DNA from: Streptomyces cirratus
Lineage (GTDB): Bacteria; Actinomycetota; Actinomycetes; Streptomycetales; Streptomycetaceae
NCBI RefSeq assembly: GCF_014650775.1
Contig: NZ_BMVP01000009.1
Location: 175,254-239,253, forward strand
Direction: 5' to 3'
Length of the DNA stretch: 64,000 nt
The first letter of the stretch is position 1; the number at the start of each line of letters is the position of its first letter. A program made the position numbers and the translations under genes. Of the stretch, positions 27,233 through 35,877 are shown piece by piece. The notes below the pieces were generated by a model. It did not search any database. It was not told the DNA's origin and saw nothing but the letters and a program-made list of their open reading frames with translations.

Positions 27233-29091
27233 CAGGCAGCGCCGCCCTTCGGCTTCTCGTCGTCCACGATCTCGGCGTCGACCACGTCGTCGTCGGCCTT
27301 GGCCTGACCGGCGTCCGCCGCGCCGCCCGCGGCCTGGGCCGCCTGGGCGTCGGCGTAGATCGCCTGGCCGAGCTTCTGGCTGACCGCCGCGACCTTCTCC
27401 GTCGCCGTACGGATCTCGGCGGTGTTGTCGCCCTCGGCGGAGTCGCCCTTGAGCTTCTCCTTGAGCTCCGCGACGGCCGCCTCGACCTCGGTCTTGACGT
27501 CGGCCGGGACCTTGTCCTCGTTGTCCTTGACGAACTTCTCCGTCTGGTACACGAGCTGCTCGGCCTGGTTGCGGGTCTCCGCGGCCTCCTTGCGGCGCAG
27601 GTCCTCGTCCGCGTACTGCTCCGCCTCCTGGCGCATGCGGTCGACCTCGTCCTTGCCGAGCGAAGAGCCGCCGGTGACGGTCATCTTCTGCTCCTTGCCC
27701 GTGCCGAGGTCCTTGGCCGTGACGTGCATGATGCCGTTGGCGTCGATGTCGAAGGAGACCTCGATCTGCGGGACGCCACGCGGGGCCGGCGGCAGACCGG
27801 TCAGCTCGAACATGCCGAGCTTCTTGTTGTACGCCGCGATCTCGCGCTCGCCCTGGTAGACCTGGATCTGCACCGACGGCTGGTTGTCCTCGGCCGTCGT
27901 GAAGATCTCCGACCGCTTGGTCGGGATGGTCGTGTTGCGCTCGATGAGCTTGGTCATGATGCCGCCCTTGGTCTCGATACCCAGGGACAGCGGGGTCACG
28001 TCGAGGAGCAGGACGTCCTTGACCTCACCCTTGAGCACACCGGCCTGGAGGGTCGCGCCGATGGCGACGACCTCGTCCGGGTTGACGCCCTTGTTGGCGT
28101 CCTGACCGCCGGTGAGCTCCTTGACGAGCTCGGCGACGGCCGGCATGCGGGTGGAGCCGCCGACCAGGACCACGTGGTCGATCTCGGACAGCTGGATGCC
28201 GGCGTCCTTGATGACGTTGTGGAACGGGGTCTTGCAGCGGTCGAGCAGGTCCGCGGTCAGCTGCTGGAACTGGGCGCGGGTGAGCTTCTCGTCCAGGTGC
28301 AGCGGGCCCTCGGCGGACGCCGTGATGTAGGGCAGGTTGATCGTGGTCTCCGTGGAGGAGGACAGCTCGATCTTCGCCTTCTCGGCGGCCTCGCGCAGAC
28401 GCTGGAGCGCCATCTTGTCCTTGGACAGGTCGACGCCGTGGCCGTTGGCGAACTGCTTCACCAGGTAGTCGACGACGCGCTGGTCCCAGTCGTCACCACC
28501 GAGGTGGTTGTCACCGTTGGTGGCCTTCACCTCGACGACGCCGTCACCGATCTCCAGGAGGGACACGTCGAAGGTGCCGCCACCGAGGTCGAAGACGAGA
28601 ATGGTCTGGTCGTCCTTGTCGAGACCGTAGGCCAGGGCGGCGGCGGTCGGCTCGTTGACGATGCGCAGGACGTTCAGACCCGCGATCTCACCGGCCTCCT
28701 TCGTCGCCTGACGCTCGGAGTCGTTGAAGTAGGCCGGGACGGTGATGACCGCGTCCGTGACCTTCTCACCCAGGTACGCCTCGGCGTCGCGCTTCAGCTT
28801 CTGCAGGATGAAGGCGCTCATCTGCTGCGGGTTGAAGTCCTTGCCGTCCAGGTTGATCTTCCAGTCGGTGCCCATGTGGCGCTTGACCGAGCGGATCGTA
28901 CGGTCCACGTTCGTGACCGCCTGGCGCTTGGCGACCTCGCCGACGAGGACCTCGCCGTTCTTGGCGAAGGCGACGACGGACGGCGTGGTCCTGGCGCCCT
29001 CGGCGTTGGTGATGACGGTGGGCTCGCCGCCTTCCAGAACGCTGACGACGGAGTTAGTGGTGCCCAGGTCGATGCCGACCGCACGTGCCAT
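27232..29091 (-). CDS. dnaK: Chaperone DnaK (Hsp70)
   Basis: 619 residues from ATG 29091 (MARAVGIDLGTTNSVV). ATPase signatures are visible: IDLGTTNS, VFDLGGGTFDVSLL and VVLVGGSTRMPAV. The interdomain linker VLLLDVTPLSLGIETKGG is followed by the peptide-binding domain and a helical lid with an Ala/Asp-rich end. First gene of the operon; a perfect HAIR box is 19-39 bases before the ATG. Confidence 0.98.
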   Translation of the reverse strand: MARAVGIDLGTTNSVVSVLEGGEPTVITNAEGARTTPSVVAFAKNGEVLVGEVAKRQAVTNVDRTIRSVKRHMGTDWKINLDGKDFNPQQMSAFILQKLKRDAEAYLGEKVTDAVITVPAYFNDSERQATKEAGEIAGLNVLRIVNEPTAAALAYGLDKDDQTILVFDLGGGTFDVSLLEIGDGVVEVKATNGDNHLGGDDWDQRVVDYLVKQFANGHGVDLSKDKMALQRLREAAEKAKIELSSSTETTINLPYITASAEGPLHLDEKLTRAQFQQLTADLLDRCKTPFHNVIKDAGIQLSEIDHVVLVGGSTRMPAVAELVKELTGGQDANKGVNPDEVVAIGATLQAGVLKGEVKDVLLLDVTPLSLGIETKGGIMTKLIERNTTIPTKRSEIFTTAEDNQPSVQIQVYQGEREIAAYNKKLGMFELTGLPPAPRGVPQIEVSFDIDANGIMHVTAKDLGTGKEQKMTVTGGSSLGKDEVDRMRQEAEQYADEDLRRKEAAETRNQAEQLVYQTEKFVKDNEDKVPADVKTEVEAAVAELKEKLKGDSAEGDNTAEIRTATEKVAAVSQKLGQAIYADAQAAQAAGGAADAGQAKADDDVVDAEIVDDEKPKGGAA

Positions 29092-29109
29092 TTTGATTCC
29101 TCCAGCTGA

Positions 29110-29130
29110 CTTGAGTGGAACAGACTCAAG
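29110..29130. promoter_or_regulatory. HspR operator (HAIR) upstream of dnaK
   Basis: CTTGAGT-GGAACAG-ACTCAAG is a perfect HAIR. A further half-site-like sequence (GAGTCGACTCAACTC, about 29171-29185) lies upstream, and could be a second weaker HspR contact. Confidence 0.95.
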
Positions 29131-29299
29131 CATGCGGGAAGCCCCCGGCCCGCGTCAACAGAGGTGAGCCGAGTCGACTCAACTCTTACGCCAGTCTTAC
29201 GCTCAACCGGAGCCGGGGCGCCTGGGGCGGAGGGCCGAGCGGGCGACGCCTGCCGCGCGTCACCCCGGACGCGGGGCGGCCGTGCGGCACGGTGCGTGC

Positions 29300-29926
29300 A
29301 TGCCGCTGCCGCCCCTCACGCTCCCCGCGCTCCGGCGTCCCGCCCCGCCGCTCCCGCGGCCGGACCTCTCGGCGAAGCGGGTGCTCGACCTCCTCGGCGC
29401 ACTGCTGCTGGCCGCCGCCTTCGCCGCCCCGCTGCTGGCGGCGGGCGCGGTGCTGTACGCGGCCCGGTCCGGGCGGCGCGGGACGCCGCGGCGCCGGACG
29501 CCGGGCGGGCGCGTCCTCGTACGGGAACCGGCGGCGGGGCCGGGCGGGCGCGTCCTCGTACGGGAACCGGCGGCGGGGCCGGGCGGGCGGACGTTCCGGA
29601 CCTGGCGGCTGCGGACGGAGGGCGCCGGGCGGGCGGGCGAACTCGTCGAGTGGTGCGCCCTGGACGTGATGCCGCAGCTGCTCAACGTGCTGCGGGGTGA
29701 GATGTCACTGGTCGGCCCGCGCCCCGAAGCGGACGTGGACAGGGCCGATAGGCTGCTCGTGCGGCCCGGTATGACCGGATTGTGGCAAGTGAGCACCCGC
29801 TCCGACCTGCCCTGGGAAGAGATGGCCCTGCTGGACCGGCACTATGTGGAGAGTCACTGGCTGGGGACGGATCTGGCGATCCTCGCCCGGACCCCTCGGG
29901 CGGCCTGCCGACACAGGCATGCCTGA
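29300..29926 (+). CDS. Divergent bacterial sugar transferase (WbaP/WcaJ-type) with internal duplication
   Basis: 208 residues from ATG 29300. One membrane segment (KRVLDLLGALLLAAAFAAPLLAAGAVLY) precedes a cytosolic part with the hallmark LNVLRGEMSLVGPRPE, then PGMTGLWQVSTRSDLPWEEMALLDRHYV. The family normally reads FRQERVGRDGRPF and MYKFRSM here; this protein has LVREPAAGPGG twice, from an exact 39-bp duplication, and TWRLRTE in place of YKFRSM. The C-terminus is abbreviated after YVESHWLGTDLAILARTP. Priming sugar-phosphate transferases need the missing FRSM-type residues, so activity is doubtful. No other polysaccharide genes are near. Confidence 0.65.
   Translation: MPLPPLTLPALRRPAPPLPRPDLSAKRVLDLLGALLLAAAFAAPLLAAGAVLYAARSGRRGTPRRRTPGGRVLVREPAAGPGGRVLVREPAAGPGGRTFRTWRLRTEGAGRAGELVEWCALDVMPQLLNVLRGEMSLVGPRPEADVDRADRLLVRPGMTGLWQVSTRSDLPWEEMALLDRHYVESHWLGTDLAILARTPRAACRHRHA
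29502..29589. repeat. 39-bp in-frame tandem duplication inside the sugar transferase gene
   Basis: Unit starts at 29502 and 29541 (exact), with a 10-base third start at 29580. It duplicates 13 codons encoding GGRVLVREPAAGP, which looks like a recent slippage event. Confidence 0.85.
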
Positions 29927-30000
29927 GCGACACAGATCACCGCTCGCCCACCTACATTGCGGCGCGGGAACTGGGTAACCTCAAGCCTTGACTCAATAAG

Positions 30001-30014
30001 TTACCGCTTAGTAA
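30001..30014. promoter_or_regulatory. Operator-like dyad TTACCGCTTAGTAA before etfD
   Basis: TTAC-N6-GTAA sits 23-36 bases before the ATG, in unusually AT-rich DNA (CTTGACTCAATAAGTTACCG) that may also hold the promoter. A TetR-type fatty-acid regulator would be a plausible binder; that is inference. Confidence 0.35.
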
Positions 30015-30036
30015 GTCCCGCCCGAGGAGCCGTCCC

Positions 30037-32967
30037 ATGCAACTCGCCGCGATCATCGTGTCGCTGGTCCTGACCGTGATCGGCGTCGCGCTCATCGCCC
30101 GAGCCGTGGCGCAGATCTACCGCTTCGTGAAGCTGGGCCAGCCGGTGCCGGCGGGCAGCCGCACCGACGACCCGACGGCCCGCAGCCTCACGCTGGCCAA
30201 GGAGTTCGTCGGCCACACCCGGATGAACCGGTGGGGCGTCATCGGCGTCGCCCACTGGTTCGTCGCCGTGGGCTTCCTGACCCTCGGGCTGACGATCGTC
30301 ACGGCCTACGGCCAGCTGTTCAAGGCCGACTGGGTGCTGCCGGTCCTCGGCGGCTGGCTGCCGTACGAGCTCTACACCGAGTTCATCGCGCTGTTCACCA
30401 CCCTCGGCATCCTGACCCTGATGGGCGTCCGGCTGGCGAGCCTGCCCTCGCGGGCGGGCCGCAAGTCCCGCTTCGCCGGCTCGAAGGCGGGCCAGGCGTA
30501 CTTCGTCGAGTACGTGATCCTCACCATCGGCCTCGCGATCATGACCCTGCGCGGCCTGGAGGGCGCGATCCACGGCGTCGGGCACTACGAGGCCTCGTAC
30601 TGGGCCTCGTACCCCCTGGTGCTCGCGTTCAAGGGCCTCTCCTACGGCACCCTGCAGAACCTGGTCTACCTGACCGCCATGATCAAGCTGGGCGTCACCA
30701 TGACCTGGGCCATCACGGTCGGCCTCAACACCAACATGGGTGTCGCCTGGCACCGCTTCCTCGCCTTCCCCAACATCTGGTTCAAGCGGAACGCGGACGG
30801 CGCGACCGCGCTGGGCGCGCTCCAGCCGATGACCAGCGGCGGCAAGGAGATCGACTTCGAGGAGCCGGGCGAGGACGACGTCTTCGGCGTCTCCCAGGTC
30901 GAGCAGTTCTCCTGGAAGGGCATCCTCGACTTCTCCACCTGCACCGAGTGCGGGCGTTGCCAGTCGCAGTGCCCCGCCTGGAACACGGGCAAGCCGCTCT
31001 CGCCGAAGCTCCTGATCATGTCGCTGCGCGACCACGCGCACGCCAAGGCGCCTTACCTGCTCGCGGGTGGCGGCAAGGACATGGAGGGCAACGAGAAGGC
31101 GTCCGCCGAGCAGTTGAAGGACGTCCCCGCCTCCGCCCTGGCCGAGGCGGAGCGTCCGCTGATCGGCACGGTCGAGGAGAACGGCGTCATCGACCCCGAC
31201 GTGCTGTGGTCCTGCACCACGTGCGGTGCGTGCGTCGAGCAGTGCCCGGTCGACATCGAGCACATCGACCACATCGTCGACATGCGGCGCTACCAGGTGA
31301 TGATCGAGAGCGCGTTCCCGTCCGAGGCGGGCACGATGCTCAAGAACCTGGAGAAGAAGGGCAACCCCTGGGGCCTGGCCAAGAAGCAGCGGGTGGAGTG
31401 GACCAAGGAGGTCGACTTCGAGGTCCCGATCATCGGCAAGGACGCGGAGGACCTCTCCGAGTTCGACTACCTCTACTGGGTCGGCTGCGCCGGCGCGCTG
31501 GAGGACCGGGCGAAGAAGACCACGAAGGCCTTCGCGGAGCTGCTGAACATCGCGGGCGTCAAGTTCGCGATCATGGGCGGGGACGAGAAGTGCACCGGTG
31601 ACTCGCCGCGCCGCCTGGGCAACGAGCCGCTGTTCCAGCAGCTGGCGCAGGAGAACGTGGCCATGCTGAACATGGCCTTCGGCGAGGACGACGAGGACCC
31701 GCAGACGAAGAAGCCGAAGTCGGCGAAGCGGATCGTCTCGACCTGCCCGCACTGCTTCAACACCATCGCGAACGAGTACCCGCAGCTGGGCGGCGAGTAC
31801 GAGGTCATCCACCACACGCAGCTGCTCCAGCACCTGATCGACGAGGGCCGGCTGACGCCGGTGACGCCGGTCGACGGGCTGATCACGTACCACGACCCCT
31901 GCTACCTGGGCCGGCACAACAAGGTCTACACGCCGCCGCGCGAGATCATGTCGGCCGTGCCGGGGCTGCGGCAGCAGGAGATGCACCGCCACAAGGAGCG
32001 GGGCTTCTGCTGTGGCGCGGGCGGCGCGCGGATGTGGATGGAGGAGCGGATCGGCAAGCGCATCAACAACGAGCGCGTCGACGAGGCCTTGTCCCTGAAC
32101 CCGGACATCGTGTCGACGGCCTGCCCGTTCTGCCTGGTGATGCTGACCGACTCGGTGAACGGCAAGAAGAACGACGGCCAGGCCAAGGAGTCCGTCCAGG
32201 TGGTGGACGTGGCGCAGCTGCTGCTGGAGTCGGTGAAGGCCCCGGAACCGGACGCGGAGGCGCTGGCGCTGGCCGAGGCGGAGGAGGCGGCGGCTGCCGC
32301 TGCCGCCAAGGCGGAGGCCGAAGCCGCGGAGGCCGCCAAGGCGGAGGCGGCGGCCCAGGCCGAGGCGGAAGCCGAAGCGGCTGCCGCAAAGGCCGAGGCG
32401 GAGGCGGAGGCCGAAGCTGCGGCTGCGGCTGCGGCTGCGGCTGCGGCTGCGGCTGCGGCTGCGGCCAAGGCGGAGTCTGGGGCCGACGCCCCCGCGACGG
32501 AGGCCGTGGCCGACACCGCACCGGCGCCCGACGCCAAGGCCGACGCCCCGGCGGCGCAGGCCGAGCCGAAGGCAGAGGCCGCCAAGGCCGACGCGCCCGC
32601 GGCGGAAGCCGAGGCGGCTGCCGCCAAGGCCGAGGCCGACGCCCCCGCGACGGACACCGAGCCGAAGGCGGAGGCCGCCAAGGCCGAGACGAAGGCCGAG
32701 GCCGACACAGAACCGGCGCCCGAGGCCAAGGCCGACGCCCCCGCGGCGCACGCCGAGCCGAAGGCGCAGGCCGCCAAGGCCGACGCCCCCGTGGCGCAGG
32801 CCGAGCCGAAGGCAGAGGCCGCCAAGGCCGACGCGCCCGTGACGGACACCGAGCCGAAGGCGGAGGCCGCCGACGCCGGGGCCAAGGCCGAGGCCAAGGC
32901 CGACGCAGAAGCGGAAGCCGCCCCCAAGGCCGAGCCGGCCGAGCCGGAGGCCGAGGGCGTCAAGTAG
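30037..32967 (+). CDS. etfD: EtfD-like membrane iron-sulfur oxidoreductase with long Ala/Lys/Glu tail
   Basis: 976 residues, start ATG 30037 behind GAGGAG. Residues 1-240 have about five membrane helices; two ferredoxin [4Fe-4S] motifs follow (CTECGRCQSQCPAW and CTTCGACVEQCPVDIEHIDHIVDMRRYQ); then two heterodisulfide-reductase CCG-like domains (WVGCAGALEDRAKKTTKAFAELL and DPCYLGRHNKVYTPPRE ... GFCCGAGGARMWMEERIGKRIN). This matches mycobacterial EtfD (Rv0338c), which accepts electrons from ETF during fatty-acid beta-oxidation and passes them to quinone. The last roughly 240 residues are a low-complexity Ala/Lys/Glu/Pro tail, part of it from a (GCTGCG)8 repeat. The tail is not part of the family core. 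Confidence 0.88.
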   Translation: MQLAAIIVSLVLTVIGVALIARAVAQIYRFVKLGQPVPAGSRTDDPTARSLTLAKEFVGHTRMNRWGVIGVAHWFVAVGFLTLGLTIVTAYGQLFKADWVLPVLGGWLPYELYTEFIALFTTLGILTLMGVRLASLPSRAGRKSRFAGSKAGQAYFVEYVILTIGLAIMTLRGLEGAIHGVGHYEASYWASYPLVLAFKGLSYGTLQNLVYLTAMIKLGVTMTWAITVGLNTNMGVAWHRFLAFPNIWFKRNADGATALGALQPMTSGGKEIDFEEPGEDDVFGVSQVEQFSWKGILDFSTCTECGRCQSQCPAWNTGKPLSPKLLIMSLRDHAHAKAPYLLAGGGKDMEGNEKASAEQLKDVPASALAEAERPLIGTVEENGVIDPDVLWSCTTCGACVEQCPVDIEHIDHIVDMRRYQVMIESAFPSEAGTMLKNLEKKGNPWGLAKKQRVEWTKEVDFEVPIIGKDAEDLSEFDYLYWVGCAGALEDRAKKTTKAFAELLNIAGVKFAIMGGDEKCTGDSPRRLGNEPLFQQLAQENVAMLNMAFGEDDEDPQTKKPKSAKRIVSTCPHCFNTIANEYPQLGGEYEVIHHTQLLQHLIDEGRLTPVTPVDGLITYHDPCYLGRHNKVYTPPREIMSAVPGLRQQEMHRHKERGFCCGAGGARMWMEERIGKRINNERVDEALSLNPDIVSTACPFCLVMLTDSVNGKKNDGQAKESVQVVDVAQLLLESVKAPEPDAEALALAEAEEAAAAAAAKAEAEAAEAAKAEAAAQAEAEAEAAAAKAEAEAEAEAAAAAAAAAAAAAAAAAKAESGADAPATEAVADTAPAPDAKADAPAAQAEPKAEAAKADAPAAEAEAAAAKAEADAPATDTEPKAEAAKAETKAEADTEPAPEAKADAPAAHAEPKAQAAKADAPVAQAEPKAEAAKADAPVTDTEPKAEAADAGAKAEAKADAEAEAAPKAEPAEPEAEGVK
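32416..32463 (+). repeat. (GCTGCG)8 microsatellite in etfD
   Basis: Eight exact hexamers encode an Ala run in the C-terminal tail. Slippage here changes the tail length in frame. Confidence 0.9.
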
Positions 32968-33012
32968 GTCCACGCGGCTCCCCGCAGGTCCCCGCCGTCA
33001 CAGCGGCATCGC

Positions 33013-33048
33013 AACGGCCGGTCCCCCACCCGAGGGGGGCCGGCCGTT
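33013..33048 (+). terminator. Terminator after etfD
   Basis: 15-bp stem AACGGCCGGTCCCCC / GGGGGGCCGGCCGTT with one T-G pair and a 6-base loop, 46 bases after the stop. Confidence 0.75.
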
Positions 33049-33198
33049 CCGGCTTCCCCCGGAGGGCCACGGCGGCCCCGGGGACCCCCCAAGGAGCCCC
33101 CAGGGAATCCCCTAGGGGATGTCACAGCTCAGCCGCAAAGGACGCCGGTTCCGGCCGCCCGTCCACCCCCGCCCGCCGGACCAGGTACTTTCGATCAC

Positions 33199-34146
33199 GT
33201 GGCTGGATTCAGGATCGGACGCGGCCGGGACAACAACCGCACCCCGCAGCAACCCCCGCAACACCCCTCGCGGCAGCAGCCGTACGGGCGGCAGGCGCCA
33301 GGCGCGCCGCAGGCCCCGTACGGCCGCCAGGCCTACCCTCCCGCCGGCCCGCCGCCTCAGCAGCAGTGGCCCCAGCAGGCCGCCGGCGGCGCCGGGGACC
33401 AGGGCGAGCCCGAGTACTTCGACCCCTACGGTCAACCGCACCCACCGCACCCCCACCCGTACCAGCAGCCCCCGCACGAGGCCTCGTACGCCGACAACCC
33501 CGGCTACACCCAGGCCTTCTCCATCGGCGAGGACCCGTACGGCCAGGCCGCGCCCTACCAGGGCGCGACCTACCAGGCCGGCGCCACCCCGGCCCCCCCG
33601 GCCGGTCCGCGGCTGCACTGGAAGGAACTCCTGCGCGGCATCGTGATGCGGCCGGGCCCGACGTTCTTCCGGATGCGGGACTACCCCGTCTGGGGCCCGG
33701 CGCTGATCGTGACGTTCATCTACGGCATGCTCGCGGTCTTCGGCTTCGACAAGGCCCGCGAGGACGCCATCAAGGCCACCCTCACCCAGGCCGTCCCGAT
33801 CGTCCTCAGCACCGGCGTCGCGTTCGTCATCTGCGGCCTGATCCTGGGCGGCGTCACCCACACCCTCGCCCGCCAACTGGGCGGCGACGGCGCGTGGCAG
33901 CCGACCGTGGGCCTGTCGATGCTGGTCATGTCCATCACCGACGCGCCGCGCCTGCTGTTCGCGATCTTCCTCGGCGGCGACAACATGGTCGTCCAGATCC
34001 TGGGGTGGGCCACCTGGCTCGCGGCCGGCGCGCTCTTCACCTCGCTGATGAGCAAGTCGCACGACCTGCCCTGGCCGAAGGCGCTCGGCGCGTCCGCGAT
34101 CCAGCTGGTAGCGCTCCTGTCGATCATCAAGCTCGGCACGATCTGA
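33199..34146 (+). CDS. YIP1 family membrane protein with Pro/Gln/Tyr-rich N-terminus
   Basis: 315 residues from GTG 33199 (no strong ribosome site). Residues 1-135 are disordered and rich in Gln, Pro and Tyr. The rest is a YIP1-type domain with about five membrane segments: RGIVMRPGPTFFRMRDYPVWGPALIV, FVICGLILGGVTHTLARQLGGDG, and the final ASAIQLVALLSIIKLG. Bacterial YIP1 proteins have no firm function. A 19-bp perfect terminator hairpin follows. Confidence 0.8.
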   Translation: MAGFRIGRGRDNNRTPQQPPQHPSRQQPYGRQAPGAPQAPYGRQAYPPAGPPPQQQWPQQAAGGAGDQGEPEYFDPYGQPHPPHPHPYQQPPHEASYADNPGYTQAFSIGEDPYGQAAPYQGATYQAGATPAPPAGPRLHWKELLRGIVMRPGPTFFRMRDYPVWGPALIVTFIYGMLAVFGFDKAREDAIKATLTQAVPIVLSTGVAFVICGLILGGVTHTLARQLGGDGAWQPTVGLSMLVMSITDAPRLLFAIFLGGDNMVVQILGWATWLAAGALFTSLMSKSHDLPWPKALGASAIQLVALLSIIKLGTI

Positions 34147-34160
34147 GCCCTCCACACCCA

Positions 34161-34202
34161 TACGGAAGGGGACCGGCGCCACCGCGCCGGTCCCCTTCCG
34201 TA
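34161..34202. terminator. Perfect 19-bp bidirectional terminator
   Basis: 34161-34179 pairs exactly with 34184-34202 around CACC (core GGAAGGGGACCGGCGC), between the convergent YIP1 and phosphoribosyltransferase genes. Confidence 0.85.
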
Positions 34203-34225
34203 CGTCGACCTGCCCCTCGCCGCCG

Positions 34226-34723
34226 TCAGGCGTCGAGTACCTGACCCTCGCGCTTGACCACGGGCGGTTCGACCGACCACGGGAAGTTGATCCACTCGTC
34301 GGTCTTCTTCCACACGTACTCGCACTTCACGAGCGAGTGCGACTTCTCGTAGATGACGGCCGACCGGACCTCCGCCACCGTCCCCAGGCAGAAGTCGTGC
34401 ACCAGCTTGAGCGTCTTGCCGGTGTCGGCGACGTCGTCGGCGATCAGCACCTTCTTGTCGGTGAAGTCGATCGCCTCGGGGACCGGTGCCAGCATGACCG
34501 GCATCTCCAGCGTCGTGCCGACGCCCGTGTAGAACTCCACGTTGACCAGGTGGATGTTCTTGCAGTCCAGCGCGTACGCCAGCCCGCCGGCGACGAAGAC
34601 GCCGCCGCGGGCGATGCTCAGGATGATGTCGGGCTCGTAGCCGTCGTCGGCGATGGTCTGCGCCAGCTCGCGCACGGCGCGCCCGAACCCGTCGTAGGTC
34701 AGGTTCTCGCGTACTTCGCTCAT
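34226..34723 (-). CDS. Purine-type phosphoribosyltransferase
   Basis: 165 residues from ATG 34723, overlapping the dcd stop as ATGA. The PRPP loop is KVLIADDVADTGKTLKLVHDF, and the N-terminal block is DGYEPDIILSIARGGVFVAGGLAYAL. EYVWKKTDEWINFPWSVEPPVV at the end is typical of Gpt-like enzymes in actinobacteria. It probably salvages a purine base with PRPP; which base cannot be told. Translationally coupled to dcd, it fits a nucleotide-metabolism pair. Confidence 0.88.
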   Translation of the reverse strand: MSEVRENLTYDGFGRAVRELAQTIADDGYEPDIILSIARGGVFVAGGLAYALDCKNIHLVNVEFYTGVGTTLEMPVMLAPVPEAIDFTDKKVLIADDVADTGKTLKLVHDFCLGTVAEVRSAVIYEKSHSLVKCEYVWKKTDEWINFPWSVEPPVVKREGQVLDA

Positions 34724-35307
34724 GCCTCGTGCCTCACCTGGGTGCGGTGGAAGTTCTGGAAGGAGCGCGACGCCGTCGGCCCGCGCTGGCCCTGGTACCG
34801 CGATCCGTACCGCTCGCTGCCGTACGGGAACTCGGCGGGGGAGCTCAGCCGGAACAGGCACAGCTGGCCGATCTTCATCCCCGGCCACAGCTTGATCGGC
34901 AGGGTGGCGAGGTTCGACAGCTCCAAGGTCACGTGGCCCGAGAAGCCCGGGTCGATGAAGCCGGCGGTGGAATGCGTGACCAGCCCCAGGCGGCCGAGGC
35001 TCGACTTCCCCTCCAGCCGGGAGGCGATGTCCTCGGGCAGCGAGATGACCTCGTAGGTCGAGGCGAGCACGAACTCGCCCGGGTGGAGGATGAACGCCTC
35101 GTCCCCGTCCGGCTCGACCATCCGGGTCAGGTCCGGCTGCTCGGTGGCGGGGTCGATGTGGGCGTAGCGGTGGTTCTCGAAGACCCGGAAGAACCGGTCG
35201 AGACGCACATCGATGCTGGAGGGCTGCACCATCGACTCGTCGAACGGGTCGATGCGAACCCGTCCGCTGTCGATCTCGGCCCGGATGTCTTTGTCAGAGA
35301 GAAGCAC
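34720..35307 (-). CDS. dcd: dCTP deaminase
   Basis: 195 residues from GTG 35307, where the product begins MLLSDKDIRAEIDSGRVRIDPFDE. Motifs are MVQPSSIDVRLDRFFRVF, GEFVLASTYEVISLP, SRLEGKSSLGRLGLVTHSTAGFIDPGFSGHVTLELSN and LFRLSSPAEFPYG. It deaminates dCTP to dUTP (or further to dUMP in the bifunctional form) on the way to dTTP. The stop overlaps the phosphoribosyltransferase start by 4 bases. Confidence 0.96.
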   Translation of the reverse strand: MLLSDKDIRAEIDSGRVRIDPFDESMVQPSSIDVRLDRFFRVFENHRYAHIDPATEQPDLTRMVEPDGDEAFILHPGEFVLASTYEVISLPEDIASRLEGKSSLGRLGLVTHSTAGFIDPGFSGHVTLELSNLATLPIKLWPGMKIGQLCLFRLSSPAEFPYGSERYGSRYQGQRGPTASRSFQNFHRTQVRHEA

Positions 35308-35386
35308 GTCCCGAGGATACGCAGAGCGCCCGGGCCACCCCCAATCGAGAGCGGCGCCCGCGCGCCCCGCCTCCCCGCCCCGACGA

Positions 35387-35551
35387 CTACCGCTTCGGGC
35401 CGCCCACGGGCACGGCATGCCTCAGCCGCGCACACCGCGGACACCGCAGCAACCGCCCGGGCCCGATCCGGGCGGCACCGAGCTGCCGCAACGGGAAGGA
35501 GGCGGTGCTGAACACGTGCCCTTCGGCACAACGGACGACGGTGTGCTCCAT
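35387..35551 (-). CDS. Small zinc-ribbon-like protein
   Basis: 54 residues from ATG 35551, with AAAGGGA 4 bases upstream. It contains C-x3-H in RCAEGHVF and C-x2-C in LLRCPRCAR, so it can form a small zinc-binding unit, and ends with GGPKR. Similar tiny proteins are common in Streptomyces and have no known role. Confidence 0.6.
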   Translation of the reverse strand: MEHTVVRCAEGHVFSTASFPLRQLGAARIGPGRLLRCPRCARLRHAVPVGGPKR

Positions 35552-35709
35552 CGAGTCCCTTTCCCCAACGAGCCGTACTACGACGAATCGCCACATTAGG
35601 GGATGACCCGAACCCACTCCAGCCGCCGCTCCGAACCTTAAGCTACCCCCCAACTCCCGCCCCCACGAACCCTCCTGCCGCCCACGAACGACAACGACCC
35701 CGCGGCGGA

Positions 35710-35738
35710 TTCACCGGGGGTCGATCATGAGGTAGAGT
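35710..35738 (+). promoter_or_regulatory. Vegetative promoter of tRNA-Gly
   Basis: TTCACC - 17 bp - TAGAGT matches the principal-sigma consensus spacing, and the tRNA begins 37 bases beyond the -10. Confidence 0.6.
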
Positions 35739-35774
35739 GGGCAAAGATGGGGTTCCAGACAGCTGGATACCTAT

Positions 35775-35848
35775 GCGGATGTAGTTTAATGGTAGAACAT
35801 GAGCTTCCCAAGCTTATAGCGCGGGTTCGATTCCCGTCATCCGCTCCA
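35775..35848 (+). tRNA. tRNA-Gly (anticodon CCC)
   Basis: Acceptor GCGGATG pairs with CATCCGC; D-arm GTTTAATGGTAGAAC; anticodon stem TGAGC/GCTTA around loop TTCCCAA, giving CCC; T-arm GCGGG TTCGATT CCCGT. The 3' CCA is encoded. Integrase fragments lie directly downstream, consistent with use of the tRNA 3' end as an attachment site. Confidence 0.95.
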
Positions 35849-35856
35849 CAGCAAAG

Positions 35857-35877
35857 CCCCAGGTCAGCGACCTGGGG
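35857..35877 (+). terminator. tRNA-Gly terminator
   Basis: CCCCAGGTC-AGC-GACCTGGGG followed by TTTGTTTG: a perfect 9-bp stem with a T-rich tail, 9 bases after the tRNA. Confidence 0.85.

Noticed and set aside
30001..32973. 990-codon open frame antisense to etfD
   Set aside because: Low-complexity Leu/Gly/Arg composition, no start signal, and the plus strand encodes an unmistakable EtfD.
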